Source: Nitrososphaerota archaeon (GTDB taxonomy: Archaea; Thermoproteota; Nitrososphaeria; Nitrososphaerales; JAPUIC01). Taken from it: DNA of 12,569 bases. The position numbers and the translations under genes are program-made. Shown piece after piece: positions 1 through 7,209 of the stretch (its first letter is position 1; every line of letters begins with the position of its first letter). The notes beneath the pieces are model-generated. The model saw nothing but the letters and a program-made list of their open reading frames with translations. It had not been told where the DNA came from and did not search any database. Where the stretch lies: positions 1-12,569 of the forward strand of contig JAPUIC010000096.1 in the NCBI GenBank assembly GCA_027297425.1, given 5' to 3'.

Positions 1-350
1 CTAGGGATCTCCATGAAGCGCTTAACGCGATATCCAGTGTCCTCATGAGGGAAGGTAGGCTGACAGTAGTAGACCTTGGAAAGCCTAACGGTAGCATTTC
101 TCGCTTCTTTGTAAGTATCTATTGGAGATATTTAGCAGTACTATTGGCAATGATCGCGGTAGGAAGAAAGGGTCGACTCTTTGCAGCACTATATACTACG
201 TATAGGCGCTTGCCCCGGAATAGTGAGCTTACAGAGATGATGAAGAGTGTTTTCTTAGAGGTTGATGTCGAGGTCAAGATGCTGGGAGGGGCTGTCGTAA
301 TTAACTGCAAGAAAGATACTCTGCGGAAAGATAGCTTTAGAACGCAGTAA
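1..350 (+). CDS. UbiE/COQ5-like SAM methyltransferase, C-terminal part (5' end outside window)
   Basis: This is the C-terminal third of a class I SAM-dependent methyltransferase. The reading frame is open from the first full codon at position 3 with no stop, and the residues before the internal ATG at 45 (RDLHEALNAISSVLM, then REGRLTVVDLGKP) match the family's strand-5 region, in which a helix is followed by a 'G-x-L-x-V-x-D/E' strand and a Lys-Pro. So the gene starts upstream of the window, and 45 is only an internal Met. Further on come a hydrophobic segment, a 'YRRLP' element and a final 'LGGAVVINCKK', as at the end of UbiE/MenG quinone methyltransferases, where the tail reads like 'tgGi..ihvg.k'. 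Membership of the family is fairly sure. A role in quinone synthesis is only likely, because many archaeal paralogues methylate other substrates. It ends 36 bases before the 3' end of the convergent zinc-ribbon gene. Confidence 0.72.
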   Translation, partial: RDLHEALNAISSVLMREGRLTVVDLGKPNGSISRFFVSIYWRYLAVLLAMIAVGRKGRLFAALYTTYRRLPRNSELTEMMKSVFLEVDVEVKMLGGAVVINCKKDTLRKDSFRTQ

Positions 351-386
351 AGGGAAATAGTAATCTAATTACCTAATAGCTATAAA

Positions 387-554
387 TCATGGCCTAGTGG
401 AAGTAATATCGATACTGAACTCGCTCGTGCTCAACGCCTCGCCACATTTATTACATCTACCACCTAGCATCTTCAACACTTCACGAGGACTCTTAAAGTC
501 TGAACCCTTATACAGAACTTGATCACAGGAGCCGCATACTACCTCTAGAGGCAA
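387..554 (-). CDS. Small zinc-ribbon protein (55 aa, TTG start)
   Basis: A 55-codon frame on the minus strand runs from TTG (554-552) to TGA (389-387) and fills the gap between the methyltransferase and sufB. The product begins MPLEVVCGSCDQVLYKG and has two CxxC knuckles, C7-x2-C10 and C34-x2-C37, separated by a Ser-Pro-Arg helix region ('KSPREVLKML'). This is the layout of a four-Cys zinc ribbon. An in-frame TAA lies just before codon GTT at 579, and TTG is the only plausible start codon between that stop and the first CxxC. A TATA-like element is centred about 28 nt upstream, so the mRNA is probably leaderless. Its function is unknown. Small archaeal ribbons of this kind may bind nucleic acid or support transcription or translation complexes. 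Regular spacing, codon structure and a promoter at the right distance make it a convincing gene despite its size. Confidence 0.8.
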   Translation of the reverse strand: MPLEVVCGSCDQVLYKGSDFKSPREVLKMLGGRCNKCGEALSTSEFSIDITSTRP

Positions 555-576
555 GTGATATTCAGCTGACTCGACA

Positions 577-588
577 ACTTAAAAAGAT
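577..588 (-). promoter_or_regulatory. TATA-like element for the zinc-ribbon gene
   Basis: On the minus strand the sequence reads atctttttaag, centred about 28 nt before the TTG start at 554. That places the predicted transcription start at or within a base or two of the start codon. No Shine-Dalgarno sequence precedes the TTG. Confidence 0.6.
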
Positions 589-626
589 ATTTCCCAAAAA
601 AAAGAACGGAGGACAGATCTAGAAAG

Positions 627-664
627 ATATATTAAGGCTATAACGCTCGTTATATCTAGAGATA
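627..664 (+). promoter_or_regulatory. sufB promoter region with a perfect 12-bp palindrome near the start site
   Basis: Two A/T-rich elements could serve as TATA box: gatatattaag at about 627-637 (which would give a leader of about 12 nt) and ctataac at about 638-644 (which would make the mRNA leaderless). An inverted repeat, TATCT-ag-AGATA, occupies 653-664 just before the ATG at 669. Its core, atctaga, also occurs at 617-623 upstream of the TATA region. This arrangement would suit a repressor that blocks the promoter, but that role is inferred from position only. Confidence 0.45.
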
Positions 665-668
665 CTTT

Positions 669-2072
669 ATGGTCGCTCAGGAATCAATGGATCTAGATTA
701 CTCAAAGTATGATTTTAAGTATAGCACTGCAGATTATGTCTACAAATCTGAGAAGGGCCTCTCTCGTGAAGTAGTAGAAAGCATCTCAGATATCAAGAAA
801 GAGCCTCAATGGATGAGGGAGTTCAGGCTTAATGCCTTGGAGATCTTCTATACTAAGAAGACGCCTACCTGGGGAGGAGATCTATCAAAGATCAATTATG
901 ATAACATTTACTACTACACCAAGCCCTCTGATAAATCCAAGAAGGACTGGAAAGAGCTTCCCGAAGATATAAAGAAGACTTTTGATAGACTCGGAATTCC
1001 TGAAGCTGAGAAGAAGTTCCTAGGTGGAGTAGGAGCTCAGTACGAATCAGAAGTAGTATATCATAGTTTAAGGGATGACCTTGCAAAGCAGGGGATCATC
1101 TTTCTGGGCATGGATGCTGCGCTTAAGGAGCAGGAAGACCTTGTGAAGAAGTATTTTTCTACCATTATTCCAGCAGATGATAACAAATTCGCTGCGCTAA
1201 ATAGTGCAGTGTGGAGTGGAGGCAGTTTCATCTACATTCCAAAGGGAGTAAAGACGGATGTACCGCTTCAGGCATACTTTAGGATCAACGGTGAGAATAT
1301 AGGGCAATTTGAGAGGACTCTGATCATAGCCGATGAAGATAGCCGCATACATTACATTGAGGGTTGTACTGCACCAGTATACTCTAGTGAGTCCTTGCAC
1401 TGTGCTGTTGTTGAGCTAGTCGCACACAAAAGATCTCATTTGAGATACACTACGATTCAGAACTGGTCAAAGAACATCTACAACCTTGTGACGAAGAGAG
1501 CTTATGCCTATGAAGATGCTTGTGTTGAGTGGGTGGATGGAAATCTTGGTAGTCTGCTGACGATGAAGTACCCCTCTGTTTACCTATTAGGCAAGAGGGC
1601 AAAGGCTGAGATCATATCGGTCGCTTTCGCAGGAAAGGATAGGCATCAAGATGCTGGAGGCAAAGTGGTTCACCTTGCTCCGGATACCACTTCAAGGATA
1701 ACATCAAAGTCGATCAGTAAAGATGGTGGTAGGTCAACTTACAGGGGACTGGTTCATGTCGCAAAAGGTGCAACTGGAGTAAAGTCCAGCGTTAGATGTG
1801 ATGCGTTGCTTATGGACGACATCTCAAGGACAGATACATATCCATATAATGAAATAAATGAACAGAACTGCACGATCACCCATGAAGCTAGTGTAGGAAA
1901 GATCGGAGAAGATCGGCTATTCTACCTTATGTCAAGAGGTATATCAGAGATCGAAGCTCTCAATATGATAGTAATGGGATTCTTTTCACCATTTACGAAA
2001 GAGCTCCCTATGGAATACTCTGTTGAATTAAATAGACTTATGCAGATGGAGATGGAAGGCGCAGTAGGATAA
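669..2072 (+). CDS. sufB: SufB, Fe-S cluster assembly scaffold
   Basis: SufB is the core subunit of the SUF scaffold (normally SufB-SufC2-SufD) on which iron-sulfur clusters are built in the cytosol. The 467-residue length is usual for SufB. The N-terminus has the family signature 'DYSKYDF', then '[11 protein letters not shown]' and 'EPQWM'. The central beta-helix region contains 'EGCTAP' (about 231-236) and 'WVDGNLGS' (about 288-295). The C-terminal core carries 'NCTITHEAS', with C401, H405 and E406, followed by '[14 protein letters not shown]'. The conserved Cys in this block corresponds to the cysteine used for cluster assembly in characterised SufB proteins. The ATG at 669 lies 5 nt after the promoter palindrome, with no clear Shine-Dalgarno sequence. 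sufD follows after 60 nt in the same direction. There is no sufC upstream in the window. Confidence 0.97.
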   Translation: MVAQESMDLDYSKYDFKYSTADYVYKSEKGLSREVVESISDIKKEPQWMREFRLNALEIFYTKKTPTWGGDLSKINYDNIYYYTKPSDKSKKDWKELPEDIKKTFDRLGIPEAEKKFLGGVGAQYESEVVYHSLRDDLAKQGIIFLGMDAALKEQEDLVKKYFSTIIPADDNKFAALNSAVWSGGSFIYIPKGVKTDVPLQAYFRINGENIGQFERTLIIADEDSRIHYIEGCTAPVYSSESLHCAVVELVAHKRSHLRYTTIQNWSKNIYNLVTKRAYAYEDACVEWVDGNLGSLLTMKYPSVYLLGKRAKAEIISVAFAGKDRHQDAGGKVVHLAPDTTSRITSKSISKDGGRSTYRGLVHVAKGATGVKSSVRCDALLMDDISRTDTYPYNEINEQNCTITHEASVGKIGEDRLFYLMSRGISEIEALNMIVMGFFSPFTKELPMEYSVELNRLMQMEMEGAVG

Positions 2073-2100
2073 AGCGTTTCTAATTTCAACTCTTTCCTAA

Positions 2101-2135
2101 CATAAAATACCGATTTCAGGAGTAGATCATGTTTG
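2101..2135 (+). promoter_or_regulatory. sufD start region: TATA-like element, SD-like GGAG and competing ATG/TTG starts
   Basis: An A/T-rich cataaaata (2101-2109) lies about 28 nt before the TTG at 2133 and may be a separate leaderless promoter for sufD. GGAG at 2119-2122 is 10 nt from that TTG but only 6 nt from an ATG at 2129. The ATG is out of frame with sufD and opens an 8-codon frame (MFDYDPSS, then TAA). The sufD frame itself contains only the TTG as a usable early start. Confidence 0.45.
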
Positions 2136-3545
2136 ATTACGATCCATCCAGCTAATCCACCTAAGATCTGTCTAGATCAGGATGAACCGGAATGGTATAG
2201 AAAGATACGCCAAGATGCACTTTCTCTATTTGACGAACTTCCAATGGAGTCATCTCCGCTCTATACGAAATATGCTGATTTTACTATAGATCTTTCACAT
2301 CTTCATCCTGAATCGCCAAAGTCGCGTTCATCTGAGTTGCCAAAGGAAGTGACTGCTTATCTCGAGAAACGAAAGGAGTCGCCCTATGCCTTTCAATTGG
2401 ATAATGCTGTTCCTGCAATAATGATCCCAGAGCATTATTCTGACAAGGGTTTGATTTTTACGGATTTAGGATCTGCCCTGATAGAACACCCAGAATTGAT
2501 AAGGCCCTATCTAGAGAAAAGAGCGATTCCGCCCGAGGGAGAGAAGTTAGCGGCGCTAAATATAGCGATGGTAAATTCTGGACTCTTTCTATATCTTCCC
2601 AAGGATCTGGAAGTTAGTGAGCCTATCAGAATCCTGACCATTCTTGATAAACCATCATCAGTCGTATTTAATCAACTGATAGTTATAGCAGAAGAGAGAT
2701 CAAAGGTTTCGATCATAGAAGAGAACTATTCTAGCGAGGCCGTAGAGTCCGGAAAGAACTCTGCTTTCAGCAGTCTAGGGGAGATCTACCTCAATCCTCA
2801 CTCTGATGTTAGTTACTGCTGTATTCAAGGTCTTGGTGAAAATGTGGTAGCTTTATCAAATCGCAGGGCAATATGTCTAGATGGGTCTTCTGTCTCCTGG
2901 ACCCTAGGCCATATAGGGGGTCAAATCGTAAGGTCCCGACTCGATTCTTCACTCAGAGGTTATGGTACTATTGCTGAAGCTTTGGAGATCATATTTGGGG
3001 ATCGGACTCAGATATTCGATATGGATTCAGACCTTACTCATAGAGGTACTGGTACTAATGGAACTATCCTCTCAAGAGGGGTAATGAAGGATAGCTCACG
3101 TGCTGTCATGAAAGGGATGATAAATATTGCTAAAGGGGCAAAAAATGCTCAAGCGTATCTTGGTGAACACGCCATGCTCTTGGGAAAGGATGCTAGGGCA
3201 GATGCTATCCCTGGGCTCGAAATCTCTACCAATGAGGTTAAGGCGACTCATGCAGCGTCGGTTTCACAGGTTGATCAAGAGGCGATCTTTTACCTTAATA
3301 CGAGAGGCCTCTCTGAAGATGAAGCGAAGAAGACCCTAGTTCTCGGCTTCTTTGAACCAGCTATTCAAAGAATCGCATCCATGGAGATCCGACAGAGGCT
3401 CTTATCGCTGATCAATTCAAAATGGGACGGGGTAAGGGAAGTCTTGGCTCTCCAGCCGGTTGAAAAGGCTGACGAAGATGCGGCAAAACCGGTTAAACGG
3501 TTAGGGGCTAAAGAGTTCTTCGAAAGGCATTACAAATACGAGTAG
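2133..3545 (+). CDS. sufD: SufD, partner subunit of the SUF scaffold
   Basis: SufD pairs with SufB in the SUF complex and helps bring iron to the nascent cluster. The 470-residue product shares the SufB/SufD beta-helix fold. Clear marks are 'DEPEWYRKIRQDAL' near the N-terminus, 'AALNIAMVNSGLFLYLPK' (about 140-157), and the C-terminal block 'EVKATHAASVSQVDQEAIFY' with H373, followed by 'LNTRGLSEDEA'. The block has His where SufB has the C/H pair, which is the usual SufD pattern. The acidic-basic tail after about residue 440 is less conserved. The start chosen is TTG at 2133; the only ATG nearby (2129) is out of frame. The gene ends 9 nt before the Rieske ferredoxin gene, so the two are probably co-transcribed. 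Confidence 0.93.
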   Translation: MITIHPANPPKICLDQDEPEWYRKIRQDALSLFDELPMESSPLYTKYADFTIDLSHLHPESPKSRSSELPKEVTAYLEKRKESPYAFQLDNAVPAIMIPEHYSDKGLIFTDLGSALIEHPELIRPYLEKRAIPPEGEKLAALNIAMVNSGLFLYLPKDLEVSEPIRILTILDKPSSVVFNQLIVIAEERSKVSIIEENYSSEAVESGKNSAFSSLGEIYLNPHSDVSYCCIQGLGENVVALSNRRAICLDGSSVSWTLGHIGGQIVRSRLDSSLRGYGTIAEALEIIFGDRTQIFDMDSDLTHRGTGTNGTILSRGVMKDSSRAVMKGMINIAKGAKNAQAYLGEHAMLLGKDARADAIPGLEISTNEVKATHAASVSQVDQEAIFYLNTRGLSEDEAKKTLVLGFFEPAIQRIASMEIRQRLLSLINSKWDGVREVLALQPVEKADEDAAKPVKRLGAKEFFERHYKYE

Positions 3546-3554
3546 TTAGTCAAA

Positions 3555-3863
3555 ATGACATGGGTTAAGGTATGTCAGGTCTCAGAGCTACCTCCAGGGG
3601 AGAAGACCGGACTAGAGGCCATGGGAAAGAATATTCTAGTAGTAAACGTGGATGCTAGTTTCTATGCTGTTGACGCCATCTGTTCTCACGAAGCTCAAGA
3701 TCTCGGTTCAGGGATCCTGATTGACAACAAGATTACCTGCACGCGACATCTCTCTCAATTCGATGTCACGACAGGGGAAGCCCTAAACACCCCGGCAACG
3801 GTCCCATTGCGGAGATTTGAGGTCAAGGTTGAGGGCGATATGGTATACGTTCTGGTCGATTAG
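3555..3863 (+). CDS. Rieske-type [2Fe-2S] ferredoxin
   Basis: A 102-residue soluble Rieske ferredoxin. It carries the cluster-binding pattern C43-x-H45 ... C62-x2-H65, with 16 residues between the two half-sites, as in NirD-like and biphenyl-dioxygenase-type ferredoxins. The second half-site reads CTRHLSQFD rather than the common CPWHGWxFD, so the residues around the cluster are unusual. There is no transmembrane or Tat signal segment, which argues against a bc1-type Rieske subunit. The last part, 'PLRRFEVKVEGDMVYV', is the usual final strands of the fold. It starts 9 nt after sufD, with no clear Shine-Dalgarno sequence, and is presumably part of the suf operon. It may supply electrons for cluster assembly, or act as a redox carrier elsewhere. 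The tandem arrangement with sufBD is seen directly; the role is inferred. Confidence 0.9.
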   Translation: MTWVKVCQVSELPPGEKTGLEAMGKNILVVNVDASFYAVDAICSHEAQDLGSGILIDNKITCTRHLSQFDVTTGEALNTPATVPLRRFEVKVEGDMVYVLVD

Positions 3864-3930
3864 AGCTCGTATCTGGAACTTGTGAGTGTACCTAAAGATT
3901 AGAGATTATCTTCGGGTATGATTAGATTGC

Positions 3931-3968
3931 TTTTTATTATGCCATATCGATCCCGCCATCAGGCATAA
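3931..3968 (+). terminator. Possible suf operon terminator: T5 run and inverted repeat
   Basis: A T5 run (3931-3935) within gctttttattat lies about 70 nt after the Rieske stop, and archaeal RNA polymerase often ends transcription on such runs. Directly after it, ttatgcc (3937-3943) and ggcataa (3962-3968) form a 7-bp inverted repeat with an 18-nt loop. The repeat may be terminator structure, or an operator for the MFS gene that follows. Confidence 0.35.
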
Positions 3969-3979
3969 ATTTCATAAGC
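3964..3979 (+). promoter_or_regulatory. Candidate TATA region of the MFS gene
   Basis: The A/T-rich stretch cataaatttcataag lies about 27-40 nt before the TTG at 4005. Either half could serve as TATA box, giving a leaderless or a roughly 10-nt-leader transcript. No Shine-Dalgarno sequence is clear. Confidence 0.35.
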
Positions 3980-4004
3980 TGCCAAAAGACAAAAGGCGTA
4001 TCGC

Positions 4005-5234
4005 TTGCTCAGATCCCGCCCATATCTAAATCCTACAGTAATTGCGGTTTCGATAGCGTCAGCCAACGTTATGATAGGGTTCGGCCTCTTCATCCCGTTC
4101 CTTCCATACTATGCAACCCTTCTCGGTGCTTCTCTGGCCTTGCAGATAGGAGCGTTGGGTTCTGGGTTCGTGATAGCACGAGCGCTCACTTCGGTTCCTT
4201 TTGGGAAGCTCTCAGATAGAATAGGTAGAAAACCGGTCATAGTGGTGGGTCTCCTGTTCTATACAGTTGGAACATTGGTCTTTCCATTTGCCCAAACTTG
4301 GATACATCTAGTGTTGTTCAGGGTAATCCAGGGAATGGGAGGAGGGATGTTCTGGCCTGCTGGAACAGCGTTGATTACCGACAGTGTTCCTCCTGGACAG
4401 AGGGGCAGAGCCTTAGGCTTCTTTCATGCATGGGTGATGTTAGGTCTGGTATTTGGACCTGCTATCGGTGGTGCAGTTCAGGTATATGGGTTAGAATTCC
4501 TAGGCTTGCAAGAAATAGACAGCTATAGGATCACGTTCTATGTGGGAGGTCTTTTTGCGATCGCCTCGGTAATAGCAGCCTTCATTTTGATCAAGGAGCC
4601 GAAGAGAAGACAAGTAGTTACAGGTAAGATATTGGATTTATCGATCGCCCCATCACTGAAAAGGACTTTTAATGCGCTCATGGCCGTGAGATTTGCGAAT
4701 GGTTTCGCTTTGGCCTTTATTCAACCAATACTAGCTCTTTACATGGTCGATACTCTTGGTCTAGTTCGAACTACAGCAGTTATTTGGATGGCTGCAGCAT
4801 TCTTTGTCTCGGGACTCGTCGGAGCGGGAATACAGTTTCCTGCCGGTGCTCTGGCCGATAAACGAGATAGGAAGAAGATCATGCTTCTCGCTATGTCCGC
4901 AGGCGCCATCGCCACCGTCTTAATGCCATTTGCTGGAACGGTCATCTTTATTGTGATCCTGATGGCCATTCGGACCGGGTTTTTGGGACTGTACCAGCCA
5001 TCTGTTTTATCCCTTCAGCAGGACATCATACCCAGCGACGCTCGAGGGAAATTTACAGGGTTGGGAGATGCAGCTTGGAATCTAGGTGCTATTATCGGCC
5101 CGCTAAGTCTAGTCCTATATGACTTCGTCGACAAGGCATACCCATTCTACCTAAGCGCGATAGTGAGTTTCGCTACGGTAATCATGTTTTACATTGTCGG
5201 TAGAGACCCGAAGAGTCTGAAATCGAAAGCTTGA
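4005..5234 (+). CDS. MFS transporter (12 predicted membrane segments)
   Basis: A 409-residue major facilitator superfamily permease in the cell membrane. Two copies of the MFS loop motif mark the two six-helix halves: GKLSDRIGRK (67-76) between helices 2 and 3, and GALADKRDRK (281-290) between helices 8 and 9. A central charged loop follows 'LIKEPKRRQ' (about 195-203). Other family marks are 'RVIQGMGGGMFWPAG' in the helix 4 region and 'GPAIGG' in helix 5. The start is TTG at 4005, the only start codon between an in-frame TAA at 3975-3977 and the first helix. The substrate cannot be read from sequence. The gene runs tail-to-tail into the M24 gene 32 nt away and borders the ring-cleavage cluster, so it could import an aromatic or organic acid substrate or export a product. 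Drug efflux is an equally valid family-level guess. Confidence 0.92.
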   Translation: MLRSRPYLNPTVIAVSIASANVMIGFGLFIPFLPYYATLLGASLALQIGALGSGFVIARALTSVPFGKLSDRIGRKPVIVVGLLFYTVGTLVFPFAQTWIHLVLFRVIQGMGGGMFWPAGTALITDSVPPGQRGRALGFFHAWVMLGLVFGPAIGGAVQVYGLEFLGLQEIDSYRITFYVGGLFAIASVIAAFILIKEPKRRQVVTGKILDLSIAPSLKRTFNALMAVRFANGFALAFIQPILALYMVDTLGLVRTTAVIWMAAAFFVSGLVGAGIQFPAGALADKRDRKKIMLLAMSAGAIATVLMPFAGTVIFIVILMAIRTGFLGLYQPSVLSLQQDIIPSDARGKFTGLGDAAWNLGAIIGPLSLVLYDFVDKAYPFYLSAIVSFATVIMFYIVGRDPKSLKSKA

Positions 5235-5266
5235 TTAGAATTCTTTAGCTGCGACTAGATGCGATA

Positions 5267-6538
5267 CTAGATTACGGTCAGCTCAGTCGGATACTCATAG
5301 AGTCGAGTAGGAGGGCCTTCCCTTACTATGAAGGAATCGGCCAGAAAGACCCCCGCCAGTTCATCCTTTCTAACTAAGCTTACCTCCACACAAGCGAGTC
5401 TGCCCGCAATAAGTTCTCTTGACTTGAACGGTCTTCCAATAGCCTCCCAAGATTGAAATTGACCTCTTTGAGGTACCATCGGCCCGTTCCCGATAAGGCC
5501 CGAGGGTAAACTATGAAGAAGCGGAGGACCTCCAGATTTGTATCCAGCCTCATCTATAATATCACCGACCTTCACTATATCCTCAGTCGTGTTGCCTGCC
5601 CGGAGTTGGCCCACGATCTTATGATAGACCTCAAAAGCCACTTCCAACATATCTTGATACTCTTTCGTAGGTTCCCCGAATGTTATTGGCCAACCACACT
5701 GAGCTTCATACCCATTGTATTCTGGACCGATTTCCGTAAGGACTATATCCCCGGTCTTTAGAATACGATCTCTAGGTCTCGCACTAGTATCGTCTGCGTC
5801 CGGATCTAACATAGAATGTGAACCGATTAGCATCATATTTTCATTCTCTCCTCCATTGGCAATTGATGTTGCTACAGCCGTTGCGAAGATATCATCCTCC
5901 TTCATCCCCGGTTTTAACTTGTCTCTTAAGGCTTCGAGGCATAGATCCCCGATCTTCCCAGCCTTTTTCATCCATACTTCCTCTTCCTCACTCAGTGGGA
6001 AACGGACCTCCTTCCACCAAGCTTCTTCTACAAATTCGAAACTTGCTGAAGGGAGCTTAGTTTTGAGTGTCTCCCAGATATCCCTAGGCATCTTTGATGT
6101 ATGTTCAACTATCCCTATCCTTCCAGACTGAAGTCCCAGCTCTTCTATTCTATGGACAGTCAGTGCTCCTGATGGACCTCCTCTTAGATCATCTATTATA
6201 GACCTATAGAGCCTATGAGCATAGTTTGGTACCGCACCACAAATCGCGGGATCTCCGTCTTTTGGGAAGACCAAAAAACAGCATGCTTCCATGCTTCCGA
6301 TGAAATCGGTGGCATATCGGATATTAGACCATCCCTTCTGCCATGCGGTATTACCTCCAGCTATTAGCAAACAGTCGAGTTGGTGAGCATCCATAAAGCG
6401 TCTAATCTTGTCCCATCTGCGTCCATATTCCTTATCGGAAAATCTATCGAATGGAGTCTTCTTCCTTAGATAATCGAGCTTTTCTTTTTCTTGAGTAAGA
6501 TAAGTTACAGATCCCTTTGAAACTATGATACCTCTCAT
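5267..6538 (-). CDS. M24-family 'pita-bread' protein with most metal ligands lost (annotated type: Xaa-Pro peptidase)
   Basis: A 423-residue protein with a creatinase-like N-terminal domain (about 40-185; 'YGRRWDKIRRFMDAHQLDCLLI') and an M24 pita-bread domain (about 186-420). Active M24 peptidases use Asp, Asp, His, Glu and Glu to bind two metals. Here the D-x-G strand reads TEIGPEYNGYEAQCGW, giving E269 and Q280 for the two Asp. The His is plausibly H342 (LLHSLPSG) and the first Glu is E385 (ACVEVSLV). The last Glu site reads GVFLADSF, with A400 at the ligand position. So three of five ligands differ, and normal dinuclear peptidase action is unlikely. The M24 fold is known to host other chemistry: creatinase is metal-free and DddP is a DMSP lyase. 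Together with the neighbouring dioxygenase and aldolase, a hydrolase or lyase step on a small molecule is a fair inference. The ATG at 6538 is the only good start. Confidence 0.85.
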   Translation of the reverse strand: MRGIIVSKGSVTYLTQEKEKLDYLRKKTPFDRFSDKEYGRRWDKIRRFMDAHQLDCLLIAGGNTAWQKGWSNIRYATDFIGSMEACCFLVFPKDGDPAICGAVPNYAHRLYRSIIDDLRGGPSGALTVHRIEELGLQSGRIGIVEHTSKMPRDIWETLKTKLPSASFEFVEEAWWKEVRFPLSEEEEVWMKKAGKIGDLCLEALRDKLKPGMKEDDIFATAVATSIANGGENENMMLIGSHSMLDPDADDTSARPRDRILKTGDIVLTEIGPEYNGYEAQCGWPITFGEPTKEYQDMLEVAFEVYHKIVGQLRAGNTTEDIVKVGDIIDEAGYKSGGPPLLHSLPSGLIGNGPMVPQRGQFQSWEAIGRPFKSRELIAGRLACVEVSLVRKDELAGVFLADSFIVREGPPTRLYEYPTELTVI

Positions 6539-6570
6539 GGATAATTCTTGGTTGAGTTCTCGCTAGTCCA

Positions 6571-6583
6571 TTTATGTATTTAG
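6571..6583 (-). promoter_or_regulatory. Candidate TATA box of the M24 gene
   Basis: On the minus strand the sequence reads ctaaatacataaa, centred about 39 nt before the ATG at 6538, which would give a leader of about 12 nt. It sits in the 104-nt gap after the Nudix gene, so the M24 gene probably has its own promoter as well as any read-through. Confidence 0.4.
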
Positions 6584-6642
6584 TTAGTTTGGGATTAAGA
6601 CTGCGTGTGCTATCTCTTTTAACCGCGGCCGTTACTCGACAG

Positions 6643-7209
6643 TTATTGAGGATCTGCGGATGCTCGTCCTAGGCTGCAATGACAGGAGTAAATTGTCCCC
6701 TTTGACTCCTTTAGACCGTTTAGAACGGCACCATGGCCACTACCGAGCTCTTCGGAGGCTACTTCATCAAGTTTCTTGAAGGATAATTCAGAGAAGAACT
6801 TTGTGGGAGAGAGTTCCTCCCTAACCATTGGATATAGCCCTACATATACGTAGCAGAGATCCCAATGGGTCTCGCCTTTGAATGCAGCGCTTTCTCCGGC
6901 GTGTGATTGCACCTGGGCGAGTGAAAGCTCATAGTTTCTCAAGCCCAACTGGTCCTCCATAACCCTATTCGCAGCATCCTCAGGATGCTCGCCCAACTTC
7001 AAGTATGTAGCCGGAAGTCTCCATTTGTCAGCCCAGCCTCCTGGCTTGGTCTTATTGAGGTTAAAATTATCAGCCCATAGTTCTGGGTTTGTAACCTTAC
7101 CCATAAGGTACGAATCTCGCTTTCTCACTATTACAAAAGAGGATATACAGGCACCACCAGGTGGGTGGCCATCAGTAGGGCCGTAACGTGCGAATCGTCT
7201 TTGCGGCAT
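6643..7209 (-). CDS. Nudix-like protein with a degenerate Nudix box
   Basis: A 188-residue protein with a Nudix-type beginning (a basic N-terminus and the strand 'CISSFVIVRKRDSYLMGKV') and a helix that aligns with the Nudix box. The consensus is G-x5-E-x7-R-E-U-x-E-E-x-G-U. Here E74 and R82 are in place and the box ends in LGL (88-90). But the leading Gly is Thr, and the metal-binding R-E-U-x-E-E reads R-V-M-E-D-Q, so two of three catalytic acids are not Glu and one is Gln. Hydrolysis of a nucleoside diphosphate substrate is therefore doubtful. Its ATG (7209-7207) overlaps the aldolase stop by one base (TAATG), which implies translational coupling and a shared task. It could bind a pathway metabolite, modulate the aldolase, or act on an unusual substrate. 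I see no clear winged-helix tail that would suggest an NrtR-like regulator. Confidence 0.75.
   Translation of the reverse strand: MPQRRFARYGPTDGHPPGGACISSFVIVRKRDSYLMGKVTNPELWADNFNLNKTKPGGWADKWRLPATYLKLGEHPEDAANRVMEDQLGLRNYELSLAQVQSHAGESAAFKGETHWDLCYVYVGLYPMVREELSPTKFFSELSFKKLDEVASEELGSGHGAVLNGLKESKGTIYSCHCSLGRASADPQ

Noticed and set aside
45..47. ATG at 45 as the true start of the methyltransferase fragment
   Set aside because: The frame is open back to base 3 and the preceding codons encode the helix that precedes this strand in the family, so the gene continues beyond the window edge.
5715..6131. Open frame of 138 codons on the plus strand
   Set aside because: It lies antisense within the M24 gene, which has clear domain signatures; its product is Ser-rich and shows no motif, as expected from the reverse frame of a coding region.
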